Below, piece after piece: positions 25,959 to 34,953 of a DNA stretch of 64,000 nt (positions within the stretch are counted from its first letter, which is position 1; each line of letters starts with the position of its first letter). Position numbers and translations under genes: made by a program. Origin of the DNA: Cytobacillus firmus (GTDB taxonomy: Bacteria > Bacillota > Bacilli > Bacillales > Cytobacillaceae); assembly GCF_023657595.1 (NCBI RefSeq), contig NZ_CP098323.1:2380001-2444000 (forward strand). The letters are read 5' to 3'. Below the pieces are notes generated by a model that saw nothing but the letters and a program-made list of their open reading frames with translations, was not told the DNA's origin and did no database searches.

Positions 25959-27455
25959 ATGAAACACAGTGACACTCAACCTAAATTTAATCTATTAAAT
26001 AATGATAAAAGTCATTTAGGAGATAGAGATGTATATAATTTCACAAATTCCATTATAAGAGATTTAAATAATAAGGATATATTGGAAATTGGCATTGGCG
26101 GAAAATATTCCAGGTCATCTCAGCTAACAGCGGGCAGTAAAAGTTATCAAACAATTGATCTGAAAACCTTCGATTTTATAAATGCAAATAATAGTTCTGA
26201 CCCAATATTAAATCTGGAATTAAAAGAAAAAATTCCTCTAACTGTTCAGGCTTTTGATGTAATTTTCATAAATGAATCTTTTGAACATCTTTCAACTTTA
26301 AAGATTGAAATTGCCCTGGAAAAAATAATAAAAATTCTTCGGCCAGGTGGATTGCTTGTTATAAGGACTCCTATCTGCAGTAATACGACTGATTCTGAAC
26401 ATAAATCCTCCTGCCCATGTAATAAACATTTCATATCTACCTTATTAAAAATTTGCTTAGAACATAATTTTATTTGTGCTAAGGCCGATAAGCGTTTGTT
26501 TGGATTTGTTCGGAGAAGTGAAATTAAGCATTTCGCAGCACCAAGAAGGAATAAGAATATAGACCGGTATATTTCTTTATTACAAAAACAAAAGCACCAT
26601 GCCGAGCCTAATAAAGAAGCAGGACGACTAATGATCGGCTGTGTAACAGAAAACAATGCAAAATATCAAAGGCAAACTTTAAATCTGATAAAATCAATTC
26701 GCTGGTTTGGAGGAAATATTGCTGGGGCAGATATATTTGTTTGCATAGTTGATGAAGCAGATGATGAATTTGTAAGGGAGCTTAAGAAATGGGGAGCCTT
26801 TGTACGGATAGTGAAACGGTTCAGTGAAGATCATCCGCAATCCAATAAACTAAGATTTTTCGAATTATCGGAAATTAACTATTATGATACGATTATGTTT
26901 TTGGACTGTGACACAATTATTGTTCAAGACCCTTTAAAATATATAGATGGGAAAAATTTCCAAGCAGAAATGGCTGCCGGTGCAACTGTACCGCATGAAT
27001 TGTTTAAAGAAATTTTTTATCATTACCAATTAAAAGTGCCCGAACGAGCATATAAGACAGCTTTATCAAGAATATCCACTATATGGTATTGTAATGCAGG
27101 TGTATTGATATTTCCGAAATCTATCCTGCAGCAATTTTTTCCTGTATGGAAGGAATACACCGAAGATCTTATAAATAATAAACATCTGCTAAAGGACTAC
27201 TTTAAGTTTTGCGAACAAGCTTCATTAACATTATCTTTTGTAAAAAACCCTGTCCCATTCAAGAAGCTGCCAATGAAAATGAATTTCCCCCTGGTTGGAC
27301 GCTATTTGCCTGAAATTCAACATTGCGACCCGGTAATTATTCATTATCATCATCGTTCTGATGAATCGGGTTTTATTCATGAGGTCACGAAAAGCCCATA
27401 TGCACAAAGACGGATTAAGGAATTTAACCAAATGTTAAAAAAACATGGCAGATAA
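25959..27455 (+). CDS. Methyltransferase-glycosyltransferase fusion (copy A)
   Basis: A 498-residue two-domain protein. Residues 1 to about 200 form a class I SAM methyltransferase-like fold: ILEIGIGGKYS, FDVIFINESFEHL, LRPGGLLVIRTP; the SAM loop is EIGIGG, less canonical than E-x-G-C-G. Residues 218-498 form a GT8-like glycosyltransferase with LMIGCVTENNAKYQRQTL, the metal site MFLDCDTIIVQDP and YCNAGVLIFPKSIL. It is paired in mirror image with 30152-31729, the two flanking three sulfotransferases. AAGAAAGGAG precedes the ATG. Substrates are unknown. Confidence 0.8.
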   Translation: MKHSDTQPKFNLLNNDKSHLGDRDVYNFTNSIIRDLNNKDILEIGIGGKYSRSSQLTAGSKSYQTIDLKTFDFINANNSSDPILNLELKEKIPLTVQAFDVIFINESFEHLSTLKIEIALEKIIKILRPGGLLVIRTPICSNTTDSEHKSSCPCNKHFISTLLKICLEHNFICAKADKRLFGFVRRSEIKHFAAPRRNKNIDRYISLLQKQKHHAEPNKEAGRLMIGCVTENNAKYQRQTLNLIKSIRWFGGNIAGADIFVCIVDEADDEFVRELKKWGAFVRIVKRFSEDHPQSNKLRFFELSEINYYDTIMFLDCDTIIVQDPLKYIDGKNFQAEMAAGATVPHELFKEIFYHYQLKVPERAYKTALSRISTIWYCNAGVLIFPKSILQQFFPVWKEYTEDLINNKHLLKDYFKFCEQASLTLSFVKNPVPFKKLPMKMNFPLVGRYLPEIQHCDPVIIHYHHRSDESGFIHEVTKSPYAQRRIKEFNQMLKKHGR

Positions 27456-27506
27456 ATTCTTTTCCATGTATACACATTGTGCTATTTCTTAGGGGAATTA
27501 TTTTAG

Positions 27507-28292
27507 ATGGCGTTGTTTAGATATTATAAAGATCAAGAGGTGAAAATTTTGGATAATAGTAAAGAATTGATTATTCATACTCATATCCCCAAAACAGGCG
27601 GAATGACTTTGCGGTCCATCGTAAATAAAAATTACGATAAAGAAAAAATGTTAACTAATGTTTTTTCTTCAAGTGTCTCGAAATTTAAAAAGGATATACA
27701 AGAAAAGACAGATATTGAATTTGTAACTGGCCACCACCCTTTTGGCCTTCATGAATATACAAATAGACCTTGCGCTTATATCACTATGCTTCGGGATCCA
27801 ATTGAAAGGGTTATATCCATGTATTATTACAATCTTCGCAAGGAAAATCACCCTCTCCATAAAAAGGTTAAACAACTAACCTTTGAAGAATTTATAAATG
27901 ATAAGGGGTTATCCCGCAGAACAATAAATCGGCAAACACAAAAAATAGTAGGAAGCTTAAACCCAAGAGAAGACGATCTGCAGAAGGCAAAAAACATTCT
28001 TAGTAAACATTACAAAGTAGTTGGCATAACAGAAATGTTCGATGAATCAATTTTTTTGATGAAAAAAGAACTTGGATGGCAAGATATTAGCTATGAAAGA
28101 AAAAATTATACAGCCGATCGCCCAACAAGAGAACAGTTTTCTAATGAAATTATTGAAAGAATAAAAGAGCTCAATCATATAGATATGCAGTTATACAAAT
28201 GGGCAAAAAGAAACTTAATGGAACGCTTAGAAACATTGGATAGCAGCACTAAGCAGGAATTGGAAAATTTTTTAAATAGAAATAAAAAATAA
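27507..28292 (+). CDS. Sulfotransferase, Sulfotransfer_2 type (2)
   Basis: About 261 residues, with the 5'-PSB loop HIPKTGGMTLRSIV that marks the heparan-sulfate 2-O/chondroitin sulfotransferase-like Sulfotransfer_2 family, FVTGHHPFGLH with the likely catalytic His, and the 3'-PB stretch ITMLRDPIERVISMYYY. An ATG at 27507 and a TTG at 27549 (AGAGGTG upstream) are both possible starts; the paralog next door favours a short N terminus. Tandem with the next gene, clearly from duplication. Acceptor probably a glycan (inference). Confidence 0.88.
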   Translation: MALFRYYKDQEVKILDNSKELIIHTHIPKTGGMTLRSIVNKNYDKEKMLTNVFSSSVSKFKKDIQEKTDIEFVTGHHPFGLHEYTNRPCAYITMLRDPIERVISMYYYNLRKENHPLHKKVKQLTFEEFINDKGLSRRTINRQTQKIVGSLNPREDDLQKAKNILSKHYKVVGITEMFDESIFLMKKELGWQDISYERKNYTADRPTREQFSNEIIERIKELNHIDMQLYKWAKRNLMERLETLDSSTKQELENFLNRNKK

Positions 28293-28354
28293 TTTAATAA
28301 GCTTTCATTATCCCCTGCAGTTCTTGATTATTATTTAAGCAAAGGAGAAGTGAC

Positions 28355-29068
28355 ATGAAAAATAACTTGCCTGCAGATGAATATCTTTTAATTTTCATGC
28401 ATATACCAAAAACAGGCGGAATGACATTGAAAAGAATTATTAAGAGGCAGTACCCGGATGATAGGATATTAAAAGACATTACAGACGGAAAAATCCAGGA
28501 ATTCAAAGAAAAGATGGAAGAACAAGATTTCAGCTTTGTATTTGGGCACCTTTCATTTGGGCTGCACCTTCACACCACCAAGCCTTGCACTTACATCACA
28601 ATGTTGAGGGAACCAATAGATCGAGTTATTTCGATGTACTATTATGTATTAGGCAAAGAAAACCATCCATTACACAATATTGTAAAGGAACTGTCATTTG
28701 AAGAGTTCCTTGATCATCCTGATTTGAAAAATCATACGAACAATATGCAGACCAAAAGAGTACTCGGCAAAAATACGTTAAAAACTTCTGATCTTGAACA
28801 AGCAAAATTAAATCTGCTAAATCATTTTTCAGTAATTGGCATAACAGAAATGTTTGATGATTCTATTAAGCTAATGAAAAAAAAATTAAATTGGAATGAC
28901 ATTTCGTATGTTAGAAAAAACCAAACGAAAAAAAGACTAAGCAGGGACCAAATTGATCAAAGATTAATAGAAAAGATAACCGAGAATAATAAGTTGGATA
29001 TACAATTATATAATTGGGCTAAAATTAAATTAGAGACTGATTTGAAATCTTCCAAAGATAACTTGTAA
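28355..29068 (+). CDS. Sulfotransferase, Sulfotransfer_2 type (3)
   Basis: A 237-residue paralog of the preceding gene: HIPKTGGMTLKRII, FVFGHLSFGLHLHT, TYITMLREPIDRVISMYYYVLGKENHPLH and IGITEMFDDSIKLMKKKL. The Arg/Asp in the 3'-PB region becomes Arg/Glu (LREP for LRDP), a mild change. CAAAGGAGAAG precedes the ATG. The 62-base spacing suggests one transcript with 27507-28292. Confidence 0.88.
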   Translation: MKNNLPADEYLLIFMHIPKTGGMTLKRIIKRQYPDDRILKDITDGKIQEFKEKMEEQDFSFVFGHLSFGLHLHTTKPCTYITMLREPIDRVISMYYYVLGKENHPLHNIVKELSFEEFLDHPDLKNHTNNMQTKRVLGKNTLKTSDLEQAKLNLLNHFSVIGITEMFDDSIKLMKKKLNWNDISYVRKNQTKKRLSRDQIDQRLIEKITENNKLDIQLYNWAKIKLETDLKSSKDNL

Positions 29069-29258
29069 TTGATTAAATTAATCAAAAATAAACATTTTAT
29101 ATTAAGTGGATATCCGCGTGTTAGTACACAAGGATTATCCACCTTATTTTTTTTCATCCCCCTTTCCATTTCTATTTGTGTTTAATCTATATGAAAATTT
29201 ACATAAAAAAAGAGGGTTACCCCTCTCTTTTTCAAGTGCTGTCAGATTTCTTTTATTT

Positions 29259-30155
29259 TCAGAGGTTGGTAGAAAGCTGTTGTTTATACTTATAAAAGAG
29301 GTTATCATCAGGGAAAATTGAATTAAGATTTTCGCCGTTTTCAAGTACAAAATTAAACAAACTATTAATTTCATTTTTATTCAACCGTGTACTCCATAAC
29401 TCATTTCGATCTGGATTTATGTTTTTTAATAAGGAAACAGGAAGAATTGCAGGTAATCCTAGGAATTTAAGACACTTGGTGATGACCTTCTCCGGCTGTG
29501 AGACTAATTCCTCTTCTTTAACGATGAAAATCCGATCAGAAGAAATGGAATTTGCGAAACTTGAAATTGCTTTGTTTGTTTCATACCAATATTCTGCAAA
29601 ATATCTCACATCACCTCCTGGAAAACAACGCTGTCTATCAATATTGGCCGGTATGCTATTAAAAATGCATTCCCAGCAGCGAACTGTATCTGGATTCGTT
29701 TTTTCAGGCCAGTAATGAACCACTTTTCTGTTCAAAATTTTTTTTAGGCTTGCCGTTACACTTGGCATATCCCGATAGATCCAAATAAACTTAGCATCTG
29801 GAAATAATTCGTTAACAAACGGCAATTTGTTTCCCAGATGAGGATTTTTATTAAGAAATAAAGAGTTTTTCATTTTTTTATTTCCTTTATTTTTCCTCAT
29901 TTCTTCTTTAAATGCCTTCGTTAGCATTTCTCTCTGTCCTGGTTTTACATCTTTTTCGGTTAAGTGAGGACATTTGTGATCAAATGTTTTTGGTGATGCC
30001 ATTGGAACCCCTGCTTCCCTCGACCAAACTCTTCTTAACTCAAAAGGACAGTGGATAATATTGGGATGAGCCCCTAATAATTCAGCGAACATGGTGGTAC
30101 CGCTTCGCATGCAGCCGACTAAAAACACCGGAGTTTTAATTTTGCTTAATGTCAT
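29259..30155 (-). CDS. Sulfotransferase, Sulfotransfer_1/3 type (4)
   Basis: A 298-residue P-loop sulfotransferase: FLVGCMRSGTTMFAELLGAHPNI is a textbook 5'-PSB loop, and FIWIYRDMPSVTASLKK is the 3'-PB motif. The middle contains a Cys/His-containing insertion (YWPEKTNPDTVRCWECIF). Its ATG overlaps the stop of the upstream MT-GT fusion as ATGA, so the two are one operon and probably act on the same product. Different subfamily from the two convergent genes on its left. Confidence 0.87.
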   Translation of the reverse strand: MTLSKIKTPVFLVGCMRSGTTMFAELLGAHPNIIHCPFELRRVWSREAGVPMASPKTFDHKCPHLTEKDVKPGQREMLTKAFKEEMRKNKGNKKMKNSLFLNKNPHLGNKLPFVNELFPDAKFIWIYRDMPSVTASLKKILNRKVVHYWPEKTNPDTVRCWECIFNSIPANIDRQRCFPGGDVRYFAEYWYETNKAISSFANSISSDRIFIVKEEELVSQPEKVITKCLKFLGLPAILPVSLLKNINPDRNELWSTRLNKNEINSLFNFVLENGENLNSIFPDDNLFYKYKQQLSTNL

Positions 30156-31729
30156 GTTTGTTCCTCCTTATTGCGGTATTGATTAAGAAGTCTATTAAAA
30201 AGCTGTACTCTGTTCCTCGCTAAGTCACTGGAAGTTGCATCAGTAATAAATCCTTCTTCATCCACCCTGTTATGATAATGAATTATAACAGGGTCACAAT
30301 GAATAACTTTATGAAGTTTACTTTCCAGAAGATGAAAATTCATTTCCATCGGCAGTTTACTATATGGGATCGGATGAGCTGCAAATGCTAAAGTTAATGA
30401 TGCCTGCTCACAAAAGTTAAAATACCTGTCAAGCAAATATTTCATATCGATAAGATTAAGAGTGTACCCTTTCCAAATTGGATAAAAATCTTGAAGGATG
30501 CTCTTCGGAAATATTAAAACACCTGCATTACAATATAGTATCGTTGGTGTATTTGTGATCGTGGTTCTGTAATCTAACGGCAGCATATTCAATCGGAAAT
30601 GAGAAAAAAGCTTTTTGAAAATATAGTGTGGAACAGTTGGTCCTGCAGCAATTTCAGCCTGAAAATGAACTCCATCTATAAAAGGATACGGATCTTGGAC
30701 GACAAGTGTATCACAATCTAGAAGCATAACAGTGTCATAAAAATTAATCTCTTCCAGTTCAAACAGCCTCAATTTATTTGATTGGGGATGATCATCACTA
30801 AACCGTTTGACAATACGGACAAATACTCCTAATTTCTTTAGTTCATCAACAAATTCCCTATCTGCTTTATCGACAATGCATACAAAAATATTAGCACCTG
30901 CTGAACTGCCGCCAAACCAGCGAATAGATTGTACTAATCTAAGTGTCTGATCTCTATATTTTCTATCATTTTCTGTCACACAGCCGATAAGCAGGCGGCC
31001 CGCCCCCGGAACAACCTTATCTATTTCATCATCTTCATAGTATTCTTTCATTTCAAGCCCATGTTCACTTAATATTTTTTGATGGAAAGCCATGTACAAT
31101 TCTTGCTGTTCCTTCTGAAAATTATGAAGGTCAGCTTTCAATACCATTCCAAAACAATTGTTATTAAAGCTTGCCAAAATAAACCCCTGCTGCAGACATG
31201 TCCTTAAAATGGTTCCAATTGTTTGCTTATGGCATCGATATTCTTTGGTGAATTTTAGTGATTCACCTATTTCTAAAGCATTGGGGCTATCAAATAATGT
31301 GGTTTTTAATACGATAAAGCCGCCTTGTCTCAGCATTTTCCTTATTTCTCCCCAAGTTTCTTCCATTTCAAAAACGGGAGTATGTTCTATTATTTGGTTT
31401 AGGATTATAACATCGTATGTTCTTCCCGTGTTAAGATTTTCTGGTTCGCAATGTTCATTTCTCCACCATAAACATTTAGGTCCTTCATAAAAGTTCTTTT
31501 TAGTTACTCCACCGTCATTTATATTGGTCGTTCCTTTCAAAGATAGCTTTGTATGATTCCCCTTGTGACATCCTATCTCGAGGGTTTTTTTATTTTGCAG
31601 CTCTGGGATGAAAGTATCTAAAAAATTATATAAATCATTACATGACTCGGAAAATTCCTTACGATTATGTTCTCCATTAGCTTTACCAACAAAATCCTTC
31701 AACGGCATTTTTGCAGGAATCCCTTGCAT
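30152..31729 (-). CDS. Methyltransferase-glycosyltransferase fusion (copy B)
   Basis: Second copy of the fusion, about 525 residues. The methyltransferase part has KKTLEIGCHKGNH, YDVIILNQIIEHTP and LRQGGFIVLKTTLF; the GT8-like part has RLLIGCVTENDRKYRDQTLRLVQSIRWFGG, the metal site VMLLDCDTLVVQDP and YCNAGVLIFPKSIL. The SAM loop EIGCHKG is more canonical than in copy A. Start ATG 31729 has GGGGAGAG upstream; a frame from 31747 is open too. The sulfotransferase gene follows with a four-base overlap. Confidence 0.82.
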   Translation of the reverse strand: MQGIPAKMPLKDFVGKANGEHNRKEFSESCNDLYNFLDTFIPELQNKKTLEIGCHKGNHTKLSLKGTTNINDGGVTKKNFYEGPKCLWWRNEHCEPENLNTGRTYDVIILNQIIEHTPVFEMEETWGEIRKMLRQGGFIVLKTTLFDSPNALEIGESLKFTKEYRCHKQTIGTILRTCLQQGFILASFNNNCFGMVLKADLHNFQKEQQELYMAFHQKILSEHGLEMKEYYEDDEIDKVVPGAGRLLIGCVTENDRKYRDQTLRLVQSIRWFGGSSAGANIFVCIVDKADREFVDELKKLGVFVRIVKRFSDDHPQSNKLRLFELEEINFYDTVMLLDCDTLVVQDPYPFIDGVHFQAEIAAGPTVPHYIFKKLFSHFRLNMLPLDYRTTITNTPTILYCNAGVLIFPKSILQDFYPIWKGYTLNLIDMKYLLDRYFNFCEQASLTLAFAAHPIPYSKLPMEMNFHLLESKLHKVIHCDPVIIHYHNRVDEEGFITDATSSDLARNRVQLFNRLLNQYRNKEEQT

Positions 31730-31782
31730 AACTCTCTCCCCTCTCATGGAAAGCGTTGGGTCTTTAAAATCGTTCCTCCTTT

Positions 31783-31791
31783 TAGAATATG
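31783..31791 (-). promoter_or_regulatory. Possible sigma-K -10 of fusion copy B
   Basis: CATATTCTA matches CATANNNTA 54-62 bases before the start codon; no AC at 16-17 bases, so it is weaker than the others. Confidence 0.35.
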
Positions 31792-31970
31792 TAATCCTCT
31801 GTTGTTGGGGACTAGGTAAAAGCTGATTATTAGAGAAGGGATGAGTGTAGTAACTAACAATTCATAGCTTTTTTAGGCTATTGTAAGTGTCCGCTCTCTT
31901 TTTCAAACATATTTATATAACACGGGATAAACAAGGATGGGTTCTCAGAAATTTTAAGGAGTGAAGCAGG

Positions 31971-32813
31971 TTGATATTCTGTACAATTGCACGGCCAAAT
32001 CAATTAGCAGCAGCATTAATATTGGCTAAATCAATAAAGAAGCACCATCCCGAGGCAAAAATGGCGTTATGTCTAACAAGTAAAAATATTCCGGATGCTG
32101 CTAAACGTTCCCGCCATATTGATCATGTAGTATCTGAAAATGATATTGGTAGCAGCCTTTTAAAAAATTTAAACGAATATTACTCAATTATAGATAGATC
32201 TCGGGCCATTAAAGCACCTTTTCTTAATTATCTTTTCAACCAATTTACCAATGAGAATATTTTTATCTATCTAGATTGTTTTACAAAGGTTTTTGCTCCC
32301 TTTAGCGAACTATTATCATCGTTAGATAGGCATTCTATTATTTATTCAACTTATTGCCTTACTTCCCCCTCCTCTGGCAGTGGCATATTAAATGAGTTCG
32401 ATCTTTTAAAGAACGGGAATATTAACGGGGGATTCCTCGCTTTTAAAAGGACGGAAGAATCCACACAATTTATAAAAAGATTTAATCGGCTTATAAGGAA
32501 AGATGTAAATAAAAACAAACGTGGATCTGTTGAAGGGTTATTTATTGATGAAAGATGGCTTTGTCTAATGATTGGCCTCTTTAATATTTATTTTTTTAAA
32601 CATCCTTCCTACCATCTTGCTGTTTGGAATTTACATGAAAGCGAACGAAAAATTGAAAGAACTGATGAAGGAAGCTGGGGGGTAAAAGGTGATCCCATTA
32701 AGTCTATGTATTTTGCTGACTTAAAAGGATCATTAGGTTGGACACTGAATGATAGTGCTGTCAATTTGCTTCAGGAAAATTACAAAAAAAGGTTAAGTTC
32801 AATTAAAAGCTAA
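31971..32813 (+). CDS. GT8-like glycosyltransferase paralog 1
   Basis: A 280-residue enzyme: MIFCTIARPNQLAAALILAKSIKKHHP, then FIYLDCFTKVFAP where the expected D-x-D reads D-C-F, INGGFLAFKRTEE, FIDERWLCL and AVWNLHESER. The two following genes carry intact IDSD/LDSD motifs, so this copy may have lost metal-dependent activity or use another mode. The TTG start has AAGGAG at nine bases. First of three tandem paralogs. Confidence 0.72.
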   Translation: MIFCTIARPNQLAAALILAKSIKKHHPEAKMALCLTSKNIPDAAKRSRHIDHVVSENDIGSSLLKNLNEYYSIIDRSRAIKAPFLNYLFNQFTNENIFIYLDCFTKVFAPFSELLSSLDRHSIIYSTYCLTSPSSGSGILNEFDLLKNGNINGGFLAFKRTEESTQFIKRFNRLIRKDVNKNKRGSVEGLFIDERWLCLMIGLFNIYFFKHPSYHLAVWNLHESERKIERTDEGSWGVKGDPIKSMYFADLKGSLGWTLNDSAVNLLQENYKKRLSSIKS

Positions 32814-32860
32814 ATTCCTGATTGGTTAATACCATTCAATGTTTGGAGGGGAAAAAGACT

Positions 32861-33829
32861 TTGATCATTGCAACCGTTTCTTCATTAAATTATTTATACA
32901 AAGCAGAAGTATTGGCAAAGTCAGTAAAGAAGCATCATCCTGAAGCTAAGGTGATTGTTTGTTTAGTTGAAAAAGAAATGCATCCAGATGCACGAAGCGT
33001 TCCTTTCTTTGATGAAATAATATTGGCTAAAGATTTAGGAATTGCTGATTTTGATCAATATATATTTAAATATGATGTTGCAGAGGCTGCTTGGGCACTT
33101 AAAAGCCAGGTATTAAAGTATTTGTTAGTAAATGAAAAAAAACATGACCAAATTATATATCTTGATTCAGATATTATGCTCTATAGCCCTTTAATTGAAG
33201 TTCAGGCAAAACTAAAAAATTATCCGATTGTTCTTACACCACATGATATACAGAATGGGCCCAGAGGAGTTTATTTATATAATGGAATTTTCAATGCAGG
33301 ATTTATAGGAATAAGCAGAAGCCGTGCAGCAAAAGATTTTATTGACTGGTGGGCAAAAAGAGTCACACGCTACTGTTATAGGGATCGGAGTCTTCGTCTT
33401 TATGATGATCAGGGGTGGTTAAAACTCGTCCCAACCTACTTTGAAACTTATATACTTAGACATCCAGGGTACAATATTGCATTTTGGAATCTTCATGAAA
33501 GAAAAATAGGTTTATCAATTTTGAAGGAATATATAATAAATGATCATTATCTACTTCGATTTTTTCATTACTCCCAGCATTCTGCAATTCTTAAAGAAGC
33601 TGTGGAGAAAGAACATAACAAAATTCTCCTGGATTTATATTTACAATATTCAGAAGAATTAAAGCAAGCCAAATTGTTTCCTCTTTCTAATAAACCTTGG
33701 AGCTATGATTTTTTTATAAATGGAAGCAAAATAAAAAAAACATCCAGAAGAAACTACCTAAATAATACCCGTTTGCAAACCCAAGGTAATCCTTTCACTT
33801 TATCAAACGAAAAACTTACTGTATTTTAA
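32861..33829 (+). CDS. GT8-like glycosyltransferase paralog 2
   Basis: About 322 residues with LIIATVSSLNYLYKAEVLAKSVKKHHP, the metal/nucleotide site IIYLDSDIMLYSP, IFNAGFIGISRSRAAKDFIDWW, YDDQGWLKLVPTYFE and HPGYNIAFWNLHERKI. A TTG at 32861 after GGAGGGG is chosen since the three paralogs then align from the first residue; a TTG at 32822 lies before the ribosome site. Transfers a sugar from a nucleotide donor; acceptor unknown. Confidence 0.8.
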   Translation: MIIATVSSLNYLYKAEVLAKSVKKHHPEAKVIVCLVEKEMHPDARSVPFFDEIILAKDLGIADFDQYIFKYDVAEAAWALKSQVLKYLLVNEKKHDQIIYLDSDIMLYSPLIEVQAKLKNYPIVLTPHDIQNGPRGVYLYNGIFNAGFIGISRSRAAKDFIDWWAKRVTRYCYRDRSLRLYDDQGWLKLVPTYFETYILRHPGYNIAFWNLHERKIGLSILKEYIINDHYLLRFFHYSQHSAILKEAVEKEHNKILLDLYLQYSEELKQAKLFPLSNKPWSYDFFINGSKIKKTSRRNYLNNTRLQTQGNPFTLSNEKLTVF

Positions 33830-33913
33830 ACAAATGTAACCACCCGAAACTAAATCTGAAAATTAAAGAACCATGCTGCGGAACCCAGTTTTTTTAAAGG
33901 GGGAGATTATCCA

Positions 33914-34885
33914 GTGATTTTCATTAGTGTATCAACTTTGAATTATCTTCACAGAACGGAGATAATGGCTAAATCAATAAAAGAATTCCATCCTGACTCA
34001 AAAGTTATCATCTGTTTGATTGAAAGTGAAATGCAGCCTGAAGTTAAGAACATACAGGTATTTGATGAAATATTACTTGCTAAGGATTTAGGGATTCCGA
34101 ATTTTGATCACTATATTTTTAAATATACCGCTTCTGAAGCTTCCTGGGCACTAAAAAGTGAATTAATGAGATATGTATATAAAAATGAGGTGCAGGAAAA
34201 TTACTTTATTTATATTGATTCAGATACAAGGCTTTACAGCTCTATAATTGAAGTTCAGCCTATTTTGGACATGTACCCTATTGTATTGACGCCACACTGC
34301 ATCAAAAAGCCAAAAGATGAGTACTTACAATTTGGGATCTTTAATGCGGGATTTTTGGGAATCAAAAGATCAGATGAAGCTGAAAACTTTATTAATTGGT
34401 GGGCTGATAAAGTAGAATGGCATTGTTACATGGACTGGGACCGATTTATATTTGTTGATCAAGGGTGGTTAAAACTCGTCCCAACCTACTATAACGCACA
34501 CATTTTAACACATCCTGGATATAATGTTTCTTTTTGGAATTTCGACGAGCGAAAAATTTACAAAGACCAAGATAAACAATACACAATAAATAATCTTCCA
34601 CTGCGTTTTTTCCACTTCTCCCAGCTTCTTACATCCCTTAAAGAAGCTGTAGAAAATTCCAACAATGAAGTACTCCGAACCTTATATGGGGATTATTTAG
34701 AAGAGTTAAAGATTTCGAGTGTGTACCACCTATCAGCTGAACCATGGAGTTACGCCTTTTTTGATAACGGCGACAGAATCAAACAACTAACACGCAAAGC
34801 ATATCTCCATCATTCTCATCATCATTTATCTTCAAATCCATTTTACTCATCAAATGATAAATTAACTCAATGTTTTCAGGAATAA
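33914..34885 (+). CDS. GT8-like glycosyltransferase paralog 3
   Basis: A 323-residue paralog: MIFISVSTLNYLHRTEIMAKSIKEFHP, FIYIDSDTRLYSS, IFNAGFLGIKRSDEAENFINWW, VDQGWLKLVPTYYN and HPGYNVSFWNFDERKI. The GTG start follows AAGGGGGAG. The C-terminal part again has PWSYAFFDNGDRIKQLTRKAYL as in paralog 2. Part of a run of same-strand genes from 31971 to about 35680. Confidence 0.8.
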   Translation: MIFISVSTLNYLHRTEIMAKSIKEFHPDSKVIICLIESEMQPEVKNIQVFDEILLAKDLGIPNFDHYIFKYTASEASWALKSELMRYVYKNEVQENYFIYIDSDTRLYSSIIEVQPILDMYPIVLTPHCIKKPKDEYLQFGIFNAGFLGIKRSDEAENFINWWADKVEWHCYMDWDRFIFVDQGWLKLVPTYYNAHILTHPGYNVSFWNFDERKIYKDQDKQYTINNLPLRFFHFSQLLTSLKEAVENSNNEVLRTLYGDYLEELKISSVYHLSAEPWSYAFFDNGDRIKQLTRKAYLHHSHHHLSSNPFYSSNDKLTQCFQE

Positions 34886-34953
34886 ATGTTTCCCTCAAAA
34901 TCTTGGAAGAGAGAAATAAATAAATTTATGAGCAGAAGAAAGAAGTGATTCTG

